NCBI RefSeq assembly: GCF_019704135.1
Contig: NZ_AP024355.1
Coordinates: forward strand, 1,302,001-1,366,000
Source of the DNA: Desulfuromonas versatilis
Lineage (GTDB): Bacteria; Desulfobacterota; Desulfuromonadia; Desulfuromonadales; NIT-T3
Length of the DNA stretch: 64,000 bases
Direction of reading: 5' to 3'
Part shown: positions 55,705 to 63,911 of the stretch, in pieces
Position numbering within the stretch: position 1 is the first letter of the stretch
Layout: each line of letters opens with the position of its first letter
Notes under the pieces: generated by a model
What the model was told of the DNA's origin: nothing
The model's input: only the letters and a program-made list of their open reading frames with translations
Database searches by the model: none
Made by a program: the position numbers and the translations under genes

Positions 55705-57155
55705 GCAGTGTCGGTACCAGCGGACTGGTTCTCAACGAAAAACTGATATTCGAGCATTCGGACCCCGGGCGCAAGGGCTACAGCCTGCCGGCGCTCGACG
55801 TGCCCGAAGCGCAGCTCCCCACGGCGCTGGTCCGGGAGGAGGTTGCCGGCTTCCCCGAACTCTCCGAGGTCGACGTGGTGCGCCACTTCACCCGGTTGTC
55901 CACCTGGAACTACGGGGTTGATTCGGGCTTCTATCCCCTGGGCAGCTGCACCATGAAGTACAACCCCAAGGTCAACGAGGCCGCGGCGCGCCTGGCCGGC
56001 TTCGCCGGGGCGCATCCGCTGGCCCCCGAGCATCTCAGCCAGGGGGCGCTGGAGCTGATGTTCAGCCTGCAGCAGGAACTGGCCGAGGTCTCCGGGTTCC
56101 CCGCCGTCACCCTGCAGCCGGCGGCCGGAGCCCACGGCGAGTTGACCGGCATGCTGATCATCCGCGCCTGGCACGAGGCCCAGGGCAACCCGCGCAGGAA
56201 GGTGCTGATCCCCGACACCGCTCACGGCACCAACCCGGCCACCGCGGCTCTGTGCGGCTACGAGGTGGTTTCCATCCCCTCCGACGGGGTGCTCAGCGCC
56301 GAGCGGGTCGCCGAACTGATGGACGAGAACGTGGCCGGGCTGATGGTGACCAACCCCAACACCCTGGGGCTGTTCGAATCGCAGATCAAGGAGATCTGTG
56401 AGGTGGTGCATGCCAAGGGCGGGCTGGTCTACTGCGACGGTGCCAACCTCAACGCCCTGATGGGGATCGCCCGGCCCGGGGATATGGGCATCGACGTGAT
56501 GCATTTCAACCTGCACAAGACCTTCTCCACGCCCCATGGCGGCGGCGGGCCGGGGGCCGGCCCCGTCGGGGTCACCGCGGCCCTGGAGCCGTTTCTGCCG
56601 GTGCCGGTGGTGGTGCGCGAGGCGGGGCAGTATCGCCTCGACTCCCAGCGGCCGCAGAGCATCGGCCGGATGCGGGCTTTTCACGGCAACTTCGGCATCC
56701 TGGTGCGGGCCTATGCCTACATTCGCACCCTGGGCGGCGCGGGGCTCAAGCACGCCAGCCAGATGGCGGTGCTCAACGCCAACTACATCCGCGCCCGCCT
56801 GGAGGGGACCTACCATCTGCCCTACAAGCAGCGCTCGCTGCACGAGGTGGTCTTCTCCGAGCGCAACCTGCCCAACGACTGCCATACCCTGGATGTGGCC
56901 AAGCGGCTGATCGACTACGGTTACCATCCGCCGACCGTCTACTTCCCCCTGGTGGTCAAGGGCGCGATCATGATCGAGCCGACCGAAACGGAAAGTCAGG
57001 AAGTCCTGGATGAGTTCTGCGAGGCGATGCTGGCCATCGCCGCAGAAGCCAGGGACAACCCCGAACTGCTGCACCAGGCACCGGTCCGCACGCGGGTCGG
57101 GCGCATGGACGAAACCGCAGCGGCGCGCAATCCGCGGCTGAAGTGGGAAGGGTAG
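55701..57155 (+). CDS. gcvPB: Glycine dehydrogenase (decarboxylating) subunit 2
   Basis: PLP-carrying half of the split P protein. 484 aa; ATG 55701 overlaps the gcvPA stop in ATGA. The PLP lysine is in NLHKTFSTPHGGGGPG, preceded by DTAHGTNPATAALCGY and FYPLGSCTMKYNPK. Last gene of the C1/glycine operon, closed by a long hairpin. Confidence 0.97.
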   Translation: MSSVGTSGLVLNEKLIFEHSDPGRKGYSLPALDVPEAQLPTALVREEVAGFPELSEVDVVRHFTRLSTWNYGVDSGFYPLGSCTMKYNPKVNEAAARLAGFAGAHPLAPEHLSQGALELMFSLQQELAEVSGFPAVTLQPAAGAHGELTGMLIIRAWHEAQGNPRRKVLIPDTAHGTNPATAALCGYEVVSIPSDGVLSAERVAELMDENVAGLMVTNPNTLGLFESQIKEICEVVHAKGGLVYCDGANLNALMGIARPGDMGIDVMHFNLHKTFSTPHGGGGPGAGPVGVTAALEPFLPVPVVVREAGQYRLDSQRPQSIGRMRAFHGNFGILVRAYAYIRTLGGAGLKHASQMAVLNANYIRARLEGTYHLPYKQRSLHEVVFSERNLPNDCHTLDVAKRLIDYGYHPPTVYFPLVVKGAIMIEPTETESQEVLDEFCEAMLAIAAEARDNPELLHQAPVRTRVGRMDETAAARNPRLKWEG

Positions 57156-57161
57156 GAGGAT

Positions 57162-57197
57162 AACGACGAAGGGCGCCGCGAGGCGCCCTTCGTCGTT
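57162..57197. terminator. Long perfect hairpin between gcvPB and tonB (convergent)
   Basis: A 16-bp perfect inverted repeat (57162-57177 with 57182-57197) and 4-nt loop GCGA. There is no T-run on either side, so its termination activity is inferred from position and stem strength. Confidence 0.65.
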
Positions 57198-57206
57198 GCC
57201 GGAGCT

Positions 57207-58136
57207 TCAGTAGATGACCCGGCGGGTCAGGTTGTAGCGGAAGAACGCGAAAATGCTCAACTCGTCCTTGGTAAAGGAGCGCGGCAGGGGGCCGAAGGGC
57301 GAGCCCTTCTGCACCGCCTGGAGGGCTTCCTCGTCGAGGACCTTGTGGCCGCTGCTTTCCATCAGCTGCACCTGGCGCAGCGTGCCGTCGCGGTTGACGG
57401 TGATTTTCAGCAGGCAGGTCCCTTCGTCGCCGCGTTCCGCCGAGCGGGCCGGATAATTCCAGACCGCGTAGATGTTGTCCCGGAAACGCTTGAAAAACGA
57501 ATAGAGCAGGTCCCTTTCCATGTCGAGCCAGACCGCGTCGCCCTGCTCGACATCCGCCCGGTATTTCTGGCGCCATTCGCTCTCGAGGCGGGCGACCGTC
57601 GTCTGGGGCAGCGTCAGCAGCGACTGCAAGTCGGGGAGCTTCTCCCTCGGCGGAGCCGTCTGCGGGGCGGCCTGGGGCTCCGCTTGAGATTGCGGGCGCG
57701 CCGCCTCCTCGGCGGCGGCCCGGTTGCGCGGCTCCTGCTGCCGCGGCGCGGCGGGCGCGGCAGGCTTCGGTTGGGGTCGGGTCTGGGGCTGCGGGCGGGG
57801 CTGGGGAGCCCCCCGCGGTGAAGGCGCAGCGGGCAGCCTGTCCTCGACGTCCGCGCCGCGGGGGGCCGTCTCCCGGGTCACGACCTGGTCCTGGGGCCCG
57901 AGGCGCCTGGCCGGGGTTTCCCGGGGCTGCTCCGGCTCGGGCGGGGCAGGCACGTCGAGTTCGCGCTCGCGGGGCGGCGCGGGGCGGGGGGGGCGCACCT
58001 CGACATAGACCGGTTCGGGCCGGGGGGCCGGGACCAGGGAGCGCTGCGGCAGCAGGTAAATCAGCAGCAGGTGCAGCAGCAGCGAGAGGATGAAAAAGGC
58101 TGCCAGGAGGTGGCTTTGTCGGCGTTCTTGAAACAT
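57207..58136 (-). CDS. TonB-family energy transducer
   Basis: 309 aa: one N-terminal transmembrane helix (about 10-28), a long Pro/Gln/Arg/Ala-rich periplasmic spacer (about 35-175), and a C-terminal TonB domain (about 205-300) with DGTLRQVQLMESSGHKVLDEEALQAV. It transmits proton-motive force from an ExbB/ExbD complex to outer-membrane receptors; exbB/exbD are not in this window, so it may instead be a TonB/TolA-like partner elsewhere. Convergent to gcvPB. Confidence 0.85.
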   Translation of the reverse strand: MFQERRQSHLLAAFFILSLLLHLLLIYLLPQRSLVPAPRPEPVYVEVRPPRPAPPRERELDVPAPPEPEQPRETPARRLGPQDQVVTRETAPRGADVEDRLPAAPSPRGAPQPRPQPQTRPQPKPAAPAAPRQQEPRNRAAAEEAARPQSQAEPQAAPQTAPPREKLPDLQSLLTLPQTTVARLESEWRQKYRADVEQGDAVWLDMERDLLYSFFKRFRDNIYAVWNYPARSAERGDEGTCLLKITVNRDGTLRQVQLMESSGHKVLDEEALQAVQKGSPFGPLPRSFTKDELSIFAFFRYNLTRRVIY

Positions 58137-58250
58137 CGTCAGGGGCAGGCCATTGGGAGGTCAGTGTCGCCACATTATACATGAAGCCCGCCGCCGGGAG
58201 GCAGAAATGTTTCGTTTGCCAAAATCTGTGACCCGGTCATGAAAAGCGGG

Positions 58251-58279
58251 TTGACCACCTCTTCCGCATCGGCTATAAG
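58251..58279 (+). promoter_or_regulatory. Sigma70 promoter of pta
   Basis: TTGACC (58251-58256), 17-bp spacer, TATAAG (58274-58279); both boxes match 5 of 6, about 42 bp before the start codon. Confidence 0.75.
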
Positions 58280-58320
58280 TTAACCTTTAAAATCAACGCT
58301 TTCCACACGGAGGATGTTCC

Positions 58321-59322
58321 ATGCACTTAGTCGATCAGATAAAAGCCAAGGCCCGTCAGAACCTGCAAACCGTGGTCCTGCCCGAGGGGTACGACGACCG
58401 CATGGTCCAGGCTGCCGGCCAGATAGTCAAGGACGGCCTGGCCAAGGTGGTCCTGCTGGGCAACCCCGCGACCCTCGGGACCAAGGCGCAGGAACTCGGC
58501 GCTTCCCTCGATGGGGTGACCCTGCTCGACCCGAAGAGCGCCCCCAAGCTGGAGCAGTACATCGATGAACTGGTGGAGCTGCGCAAGAAAAAAGGGCTTT
58601 CGCGCGAGGCGGCCAAAGAGCTGCTCACCGGGGACGACAACCTCTACTTCGGTGCCATGATGGTGCGCATGGGCGATGCCGGCGGCGCCGTGGCCGGGGC
58701 CTACAACACCACCGGCGACGTGCTGCGGGCCGCCTTCCAGGTGGTCGGGACCGCGCCGGGCATGAAGACCGTATCCTCGGTATTCCTGATGGTCACCAAG
58801 ACCCCCGAGTTCGGCGAGAACGGCACTCTGCTGTTCGCCGACTGCGCCGTCAACCCCAATCCCGACGCCCAGGCCCTGGCCGAGATCGCCGTGGCCACCG
58901 CCCGCAGCTGCAAGAGCTTCCTGGGGGTCGAGGCCCGGGTCGGCATGCTCTCCTTCTCCACCAAGGGGAGCGCCAAGCACGAGGACGTGGACAAGGTCCT
59001 CAAGGCCCTGGAAATCGCCAAGGGGATGGACCCGGCCCTGCAGATCGACGGTGAACTGCAGGCCGACGCCGCGCTGCTGCCCAAGGTCGGGGCGAAAAAG
59101 GCCCCCGGCTCTCCGGTGGCGGGCAAGGCCAACACCATCATCTTCCCCACGCTGGACGCGGGCAACATCGGCTACAAGCTGGTCGAGCGCCTCGCCGGCG
59201 CCGAGGCCGTCGGCCCCATCATCCAGGGCCTGGCCAAGCCGGTCAACGACCTGTCCCGCGGCTGTTCCGTGGAGGATATCATCAGCGTCTCGGCGATCAC
59301 CGCGGTGCAGGCGCAGGCCTGA
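58321..59322 (+). CDS. pta: Phosphate acetyltransferase (short form)
   Basis: Converts acetyl-CoA and phosphate to acetyl phosphate and CoA. 333 aa, the short catalytic form lacking N-terminal regulatory domains. Conserved stretches: VVLPEGYDDRMVQAA, AGAYNTTGDVLRAAFQ, FADCAVNPNPD, MLSFSTKGSAKH, ELQADAAL and FPTLDAGNIGYKL. CGGAGG precedes the start. It stands alone with its own promoter, facing ackA. Confidence 0.96.
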   Translation: MHLVDQIKAKARQNLQTVVLPEGYDDRMVQAAGQIVKDGLAKVVLLGNPATLGTKAQELGASLDGVTLLDPKSAPKLEQYIDELVELRKKKGLSREAAKELLTGDDNLYFGAMMVRMGDAGGAVAGAYNTTGDVLRAAFQVVGTAPGMKTVSSVFLMVTKTPEFGENGTLLFADCAVNPNPDAQALAEIAVATARSCKSFLGVEARVGMLSFSTKGSAKHEDVDKVLKALEIAKGMDPALQIDGELQADAALLPKVGAKKAPGSPVAGKANTIIFPTLDAGNIGYKLVERLAGAEAVGPIIQGLAKPVNDLSRGCSVEDIISVSAITAVQAQA

Positions 59323-59343
59323 CATTGCCGACTGGTGAAAATC

Positions 59344-59395
59344 GCAGCAAACAAGAAGGCCGGCGGGGTTTCCCGCCGGCCTTCTTGTTTGCTGC
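59344..59395. terminator. Bidirectional terminator between pta and ackA
   Basis: A 24-bp perfect inverted repeat (59344-59367 with 59372-59395) around loop GTTT; the outer arm is AC-rich so that both strands end in TTGTTTGCTGC. Confidence 0.8.
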
Positions 59396-59415
59396 GCAAC
59401 CTGGCGCCGGTTGTC

Positions 59416-60681
59416 CTACTTGCGCTGAAATTCGCTGCTGGCGAAGGAATAGCGGAAGTTCATGTGGTCTGCGTAGGTCCCCTCGAGGATGGCGACCACA
59501 TCCTCGGTGAACACCAACTCCTCGTCCGTCGGGATGACGAAAACCTTGACCGGGGAGTCGGGGCGGGTGATCACGCTCTCCCGCTTGCGGGTCATGGTGT
59601 TGCGGTTTTTCTCCTTGTCCAGGTGGATGCCCATGAACTCGAGCCCCTCCAGGGTTTTTTCGCGGATCTGCCAACCCATCTCCCCCACCCCGGCGGTGAA
59701 GACCACCGCGTCGATGCCGCCAACGGCAGCCGCGTAGGAGCCGATGTACTTTTTCAGCCGGTAGGCTTCGATCTCCAGCGCCAGCTGACAGCGCTCATCG
59801 CCGTTTTCGGCCCCTTCGATCACGTCGCGCCGGTCGGTGTAGTGCCCGGTGATCCCCAGGACCCCCGATTTCTTGTTGAGGATCGAGTCGATCTGCTTGG
59901 GGCCCAAGTTCTCCTTCTCCATGATGAAGGCGGGGATGGCCGGGTCGATGTCGCCGCAGCGGGTCCCCATGACCGCCCCCTCGAGGGGGGTCAGGCCCAT
60001 GGAGGTGTCCACTGAAACCCCGCCCTTGATCGCCGAGTGGGAGACTCCGTTGCCGATGTGCATGGTGATGATGTTGCAGTCCTTGGGCGCCTTGCCGAGC
60101 AGGACCGCCGCCCGCTTGGAGACGTACAGGTGGCTGGTGCCGTGGAACCCGTAGCGGCGCACGCCGTATTTCTCATACCACTCCAGGGGCAGGGGGTAGG
60201 TGTAGGCGGCCTTGGGCATGGTCTGGTGGAAGGCGGTGTCGAAGATGGCGATGTGCGGCACCTGCGGCAGCACCGATTTGGCGGCCTCGATGCCGGAGAT
60301 GTTCGGCGGGTTGTGCAGGGGGGCCAGGTGCTGAACTTCCTTGATCGCCTCGAGCACCGCGTCGTCGATGAGGACCGAGCGGGTGAACTTCTCCCCGCCG
60401 TGGACCACGCGATGGCCGACCGCGGAGATCTGCTGGATGTCCTTGACCACCCCGTGCTTGGTGTCGGCCAGCATCTTGATGATCAGATGGATGGCGACTT
60501 CGTGGGTGGGGCATTCGTATTCTTCGCGGTAGGTTTCGCGGCCGGGGACCTCGTGGATGATGAACGAGTCGCCGATGGTGACCCTTTCCACCATCCCCTT
60601 GGCGATCACTTCCTTCTTCTTCCAGTCGAAAAGCTGGTACTTGACCGATGAGCTGCCGCAGTTCAAAGCGAGAATGTCCAT
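59416..60681 (-). CDS. ackA: Acetate kinase
   Basis: Makes ATP from acetyl phosphate, or activates acetate in reverse. 421 aa; opens ILALNCGSSSVKYQLF, with VGHRVVHGGEKF, FDTAFHQTMP, YGFHGTSHLYVS, THIGNGVSHSAI-type ATP loop and FTAGVGE near the C-terminus. The start is preceded (minus strand) by GAGGAGTG. Convergent with pta instead of forming the usual ackA-pta operon. Confidence 0.97.
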   Translation of the reverse strand: MDILALNCGSSSVKYQLFDWKKKEVIAKGMVERVTIGDSFIIHEVPGRETYREEYECPTHEVAIHLIIKMLADTKHGVVKDIQQISAVGHRVVHGGEKFTRSVLIDDAVLEAIKEVQHLAPLHNPPNISGIEAAKSVLPQVPHIAIFDTAFHQTMPKAAYTYPLPLEWYEKYGVRRYGFHGTSHLYVSKRAAVLLGKAPKDCNIITMHIGNGVSHSAIKGGVSVDTSMGLTPLEGAVMGTRCGDIDPAIPAFIMEKENLGPKQIDSILNKKSGVLGITGHYTDRRDVIEGAENGDERCQLALEIEAYRLKKYIGSYAAAVGGIDAVVFTAGVGEMGWQIREKTLEGLEFMGIHLDKEKNRNTMTRKRESVITRPDSPVKVFVIPTDEELVFTEDVVAILEGTYADHMNFRYSFASSEFQRK

Positions 60682-60904
60682 TTTAAATCACTCCTCCTCG
60701 GGTTTCGCGCTATGGAAAAAGGTTATGCCAGTATACGGAAAAACTATGTTTTGAAATTTATCATGACTGAAAAATTTCAGCGATATTTTATAGGTGCAAC
60801 GCTAGTACTCTAAGCCTGTTGCGATGTGGAAAGGCGTTATGAAAGACTAGCGAATGCCACCCCCATTTGCAAGGTTTTTGTTCCCCCTGGGCCCGTGCAA
60901 GGGG
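60682..60904. other. Regulatory region between ackA and ferredoxin genes (divergent)
   Basis: AT-rich near ackA. On the minus strand a TATACT box (complement at 60730-60735) lies about 50 bp before ackA but has no good -35. No gene is seen in this region. Confidence 0.4.
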
Positions 60905-60934
60905 GTGGACAGCGGCGGCCGATTTGGTGTACTA
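60905..60934 (+). promoter_or_regulatory. Promoter of the ferredoxin gene
   Basis: TGGACA (60905-60910), 18-bp spacer, TACTAT (60929-60934, 4 of 6), 55 bp before the TTG start. Confidence 0.5.
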
Positions 60935-60988
60935 TTTTGCGAATGACGATTAGTCATATCCAACCCCATGATGGAGGAGGTGATACCC

Positions 60989-61159
60989 TTGGCCCACAAC
61001 ATTACCGAAGAGTGCATCAACTGCGGCGCCTGCGAGCCGGCTTGCCCGGTCGACGCCATCAGCGAGCAGGGCGATGTCCGTGTGATCGATGCAGCCACCT
61101 GCACCGACTGCGGCGCCTGTGTCGACACCTGCCCGGTGGACGCCATTCAGGCTCCCTGA
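60989..61159 (+). CDS. 2[4Fe-4S] ferredoxin, clostridial type
   Basis: 56-aa low-potential electron carrier. TTG 60989 is chosen because a near-perfect GGAGGAGGTGAT (60973-60984) ends 4 bp before it and because it gives the canonical [13 protein letters not shown] start and ~55-aa length; an ATG at 60968 lies inside or before the ribosome site. Cluster ligands: Cys9, 12, 15, 19 and Cys38, 41, 44, 48, each in CxxCxxCxxxCP order. It is flanked by its own promoter and a hairpin. Confidence 0.95.
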   Translation: MAHNITEECINCGACEPACPVDAISEQGDVRVIDAATCTDCGACVDTCPVDAIQAP

Positions 61160-61169
61160 TCCACCCCGG

Positions 61170-61191
61170 AGGGCGGCCTGCGGGCCGCCCT
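61170..61191 (+). terminator. Hairpin after the ferredoxin gene
   Basis: AGGGCGGCC (61170-61178) pairs with GGCCGCCCT (61183-61191), 4-nt loop; tail TCAACTTAT is weakly T-rich. Confidence 0.55.
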
Positions 61192-61250
61192 TCAACTTAT
61201 CGCCCAATTTTACCTCAACCGCTCCCGGCAGCAAGGGACAGGAGATATAG

Positions 61251-61457
61251 ATGTTTGGACTGGGTACGACGGAACTGATCATCATCCTGGTACTGGTGCT
61301 GGTAATCTTCGGCGCCGGCAAGCTCCCCGAGATCGGCGGGGCCCTCGGCAAGGGGATCCGCAGTTTCAAGAAAGGGATCAGCGACCGGGACGAGATCGAC
61401 ATCACCCCCGAGGAGAATGCGAAGAAACCCGAGGACAAGGAGGGGGAGAAGCAGTAG
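61251..61457 (+). CDS. tatA: Sec-independent protein translocase component TatA/TatE
   Basis: 68 aa: [28 protein letters not shown] holds the membrane helix and the FG-x-KLPE hinge diagnostic of TatA/E; an amphipathic helix ([14 protein letters not shown]) and an acidic tail follow. It forms the pore for folded proteins with TatC, which is not in the window. An AGGAGAT ribosome site precedes ATG 61251. Confidence 0.95.
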   Translation: MFGLGTTELIIILVLVLVIFGAGKLPEIGGALGKGIRSFKKGISDRDEIDITPEENAKKPEDKEGEKQ

Positions 61458-61474
61458 CCGTTGCGCCGCGCCAG

Positions 61475-61528
61475 GCCTCGAAACGCAGAAAAGCCGCACC
61501 TGGGTGCGGCTTTTCTGCGTTTCGAGGC
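61475..61528. terminator. Bidirectional terminator between tatA and the DUF3426 gene
   Basis: A 25-bp perfect inverted repeat (61475-61499 with 61504-61528) around a 4-nt loop, with an A-rich patch on the left arm and the matching T-rich patch on the right. Confidence 0.8.
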
Positions 61529-61539
61529 TTTAGGCCGGA

Positions 61540-63165
61540 CTACTTGGAGGCCGGCTTCGAGTCGACCACCTCGACGATGAACTCGGCGAGATCCGGCGGC
61601 AGGTTCTTGAACACGATGGTGAAGGGGATCGCCTTGCCCGCGCCGATGTTGAGATTGGAGAGGGAGTCGCCGAACTGGTTGTTCATGCTCTCTTCGATGC
61701 GGGAAAACGGCATGCTCCGCAAGGCGTCCTCGTCCAGCGCGTTGCCGCAGAAAACCGTCTGCTGCACCAGGGCCTTGCCGTTTTTGTCGAACAGCACCCC
61801 TTTGACGGTGACCGCGGAGCGGGCCTCGGTAAATTCGTTGATGGCCTGGCCGCTGATTACGAACAGCTGGCCCTCGGCGAGGTTGTTGACGAAAAAGCTG
61901 TTCAGTTCGCTCAGGCGGATCTGCCCCGCCGGCCGGGCGGGGGCCTGCTGGCCGGTGAGCCGCTGCAGGGCCTGGTCCAGCGACCCCTCGCTCCAGATGA
62001 AATACCCCGCCGCCCCGAGCAGGCCGAACAACAGCAGCAGCAGAAACAGGGTCAGCCCCGAAAGCGCGCTCTTGCGTTTTTTCGGCACCGGCAGGGGGGC
62101 TTCCAGGGGTTCTTCTTCGGCTTCGGCGGCCTGGCGCTCCGCCGCCGCTGGGGGCACCGCCGCAGCCGCCGCCGGGGCGGCCGCCGCAGGCTCGTCCAGG
62201 TCCAGAGAGAGGCTGCCGAAGGCGTCCTCCTCCGGGTCCGGTTCGCTGCGGGCCGGCTCGGGGGACTCCTCCTCGCCGAAGGTCATCCCGCTGAAGTCGA
62301 ATTCCTCGGCCTCTTCGGAGGCCTCCTCCGCATCGCCGAAGTCAAACTCGTCGGCGGCGCCGGAAAGCTCCGCCGCACCGCTCTCCGTTTCCTCCTCCCA
62401 GTTGAAGGCGGGCGGCTCCTCGGCGAAATCGAGACCCTTCTCCCCGGCGCCGGATTCCAGGGCCTCCTCGAAGGCGAAATCATCCCCGGAAAGTTCGTCG
62501 GCCGCTGCCTCAGGTTCATCGCTGAAGGAGAACTCATCCGGGGAGTCCAAGCCCGCTTCTTCCTCGCCGGCTAACTCCTCCTCCATGGTGTCGGGACCCG
62601 CTTCACTTGGGAATGGTTCACTCTCCGCGCCGAAGTCGAACTCATCTTCCAGGGGGCGTTGCTCCTCGTCGCCGGCAAACTCCGCGCCGAAGGCCTGCTC
62701 GGCGCTCTCTTCCCCGAACCCGGCATCCCAGGTCTCTTCGCTCTCGTCGGGCTGCTCTGCCGGGGGGACCGACGCTATGGCGGCATCCGGGGAGGTCGAA
62801 AACTCTTCGAATCCCTCGAAATCCTCTTCGGCGGGGCCCTCCGGGGTGGCGTCCAGGCTGAAGCTGTCGAATTGGTCCTTCTGCTGGGGTGGCGGCTCCG
62901 GCGGTCTGGCGGCGGTAGCGGTCGGAAAGGCGGCGGGCGCCTCCGGTTGGGTGGGCGGGGGAGTTTCCTCGGGAGGGGCAAAATTTTCCGCAGGCTTTTC
63001 AGCCGCAGGCTCCGGGGGTTGCTGCTCTGGCGCCAGGGCCGGCTGGGGACGCTGGGCGAGGAAGATGTGCCGGCACTTGGCGCAGCGCACCTTGATGCCG
63101 CCCGGCTTTACCTTGTCGTCGGCCACCTTGAAGCGAGTCTGGCACTCGGGGCATTGGATGATCAT
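61540..63165 (-). CDS. Zinc-ribbon (MJ0042-type) / acidic linker / DUF3426 membrane protein
   Basis: 541 aa. N-terminal zinc finger with Cys5, Cys8, Cys28, Cys31 (CPECQTRFKV and CAKCRHIF), a very acidic Glu/Asp/Pro/Ala-rich, low-complexity region (about 45-355), one transmembrane helix (about 365-390) and a C-terminal DUF3426 domain (FFVNNLAEGQLFVISGQAINEF). This topology puts the finger in the cytoplasm and DUF3426 outside. The length is well above the usual 200-400 aa because of the acidic middle. hpt is the next gene upstream on the same strand (24 bp). Confidence 0.88.
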   Translation of the reverse strand: MIIQCPECQTRFKVADDKVKPGGIKVRCAKCRHIFLAQRPQPALAPEQQPPEPAAEKPAENFAPPEETPPPTQPEAPAAFPTATAARPPEPPPQQKDQFDSFSLDATPEGPAEEDFEGFEEFSTSPDAAIASVPPAEQPDESEETWDAGFGEESAEQAFGAEFAGDEEQRPLEDEFDFGAESEPFPSEAGPDTMEEELAGEEEAGLDSPDEFSFSDEPEAAADELSGDDFAFEEALESGAGEKGLDFAEEPPAFNWEEETESGAAELSGAADEFDFGDAEEASEEAEEFDFSGMTFGEEESPEPARSEPDPEEDAFGSLSLDLDEPAAAAPAAAAAVPPAAAERQAAEAEEEPLEAPLPVPKKRKSALSGLTLFLLLLLFGLLGAAGYFIWSEGSLDQALQRLTGQQAPARPAGQIRLSELNSFFVNNLAEGQLFVISGQAINEFTEARSAVTVKGVLFDKNGKALVQQTVFCGNALDEDALRSMPFSRIEESMNNQFGDSLSNLNIGAGKAIPFTIVFKNLPPDLAEFIVEVVDSKPASK

Positions 63166-63189
63166 GGCGGAATCTCCCTTGAGCCCTGG

Positions 63190-63729
63190 CTATACGCCTT
63201 CAACCAGGTGAATGTCGGGAAGGTTGCGGTATTGTTCATCGTAGTCGAGGCCATAGCCGATGATGAAGCCGTCATCCATGGTGATCCCCACGTAATCGGC
63301 CTCGATGTCGACTTCGCGGCGGTTGCGCTTGTCGATCAGCGTGCAGATCTTGAGGGACTTGGGCTCGCGCAGCAGCAGCCGGTGGTAGAGCGACTCCAGC
63401 GTGTATCCGCTGTCGACGATGTCCTCCACGATGATGACATTGCGACCCTTGATCGGCTCTTCGAGGTCCTTGCGCATTTCCACGATCCCGGAGGAGCGGG
63501 TCTCGGAGCCGTAGCTGGCCAGGCGCACGAAATCGACCTTGGCCGGAACGCTCACCTCCCGGGCCAGGTCGGCGCAGAACAGGAACGAGCCTTTGAGCAC
63601 CCCCACCAGCAGAACCTCGCTCTCGGCGAAATCACGGCTGATTTCCTCGCCCAGGCGTTTGACCTGCTCAGCGATGTAGTTTCTGGAATAAAGCAGCTTC
63701 AATTTCAGATTCTGGTTGTTCTGCGGCAT
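63190..63729 (-). CDS. hpt: Hypoxanthine-guanine phosphoribosyltransferase
   Basis: Purine salvage: hypoxanthine or guanine plus PRPP gives IMP or GMP. 179 aa from ATG at 63729, with AAGGAACG as ribosome site. PRPP-binding motif NVIIVEDIVDSGYTL, the KGSFLFCADLAR loop and the DGFIIGYGLDYDEQYRNLP base-binding segment. In many bacteria hpt sits between tilS and ftsH; here it is 48 kb away. Confidence 0.96.
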   Translation of the reverse strand: MPQNNQNLKLKLLYSRNYIAEQVKRLGEEISRDFAESEVLLVGVLKGSFLFCADLAREVSVPAKVDFVRLASYGSETRSSGIVEMRKDLEEPIKGRNVIIVEDIVDSGYTLESLYHRLLLREPKSLKICTLIDKRNRREVDIEADYVGITMDDGFIIGYGLDYDEQYRNLPDIHLVEGV

Positions 63730-63769
63730 GTCGTTCCTTAGGAAAAAAGCGAGTACTATTGCGGGGTAT

Positions 63770-63798
63770 TCTATATCAATATACTTCGCATGTGTCAA
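63770..63798 (-). promoter_or_regulatory. Sigma70 promoter of hpt
   Basis: On the minus strand: TTGACA (complement at 63793-63798), 17-bp spacer, TATAGA (complement at 63770-63775), about 40 bp before the start codon. Confidence 0.75.
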
Positions 63799-63843
63799 TT
63801 TATTAGCACCGGGATAAAGGTCTGTTCATTTTGAGTTTTTGTG

Positions 63844-63852
63844 TGCTACAAT
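63844..63852 (+). promoter_or_regulatory. Extended -10 promoter for the last gene
   Basis: TGCTACAAT (TGn plus TACAAT at 63847-63852), 60 bp before the start codon; the -35 region TTCATT at 16-bp spacing is weak. Confidence 0.5.
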
Positions 63853-63911
63853 CTGAGGCGTCGCACGGGCCCGGCCCGGGCGGTGAAACCGAGGAAAGGA
63901 TACGGATTGAG

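Noticed and set aside
57630-58030. Proline/glutamine-rich repeats in the TonB-like protein as a tandem DNA repeat
   Set aside because: They are low-complexity spacer sequence typical of TonB, without a regular DNA period.
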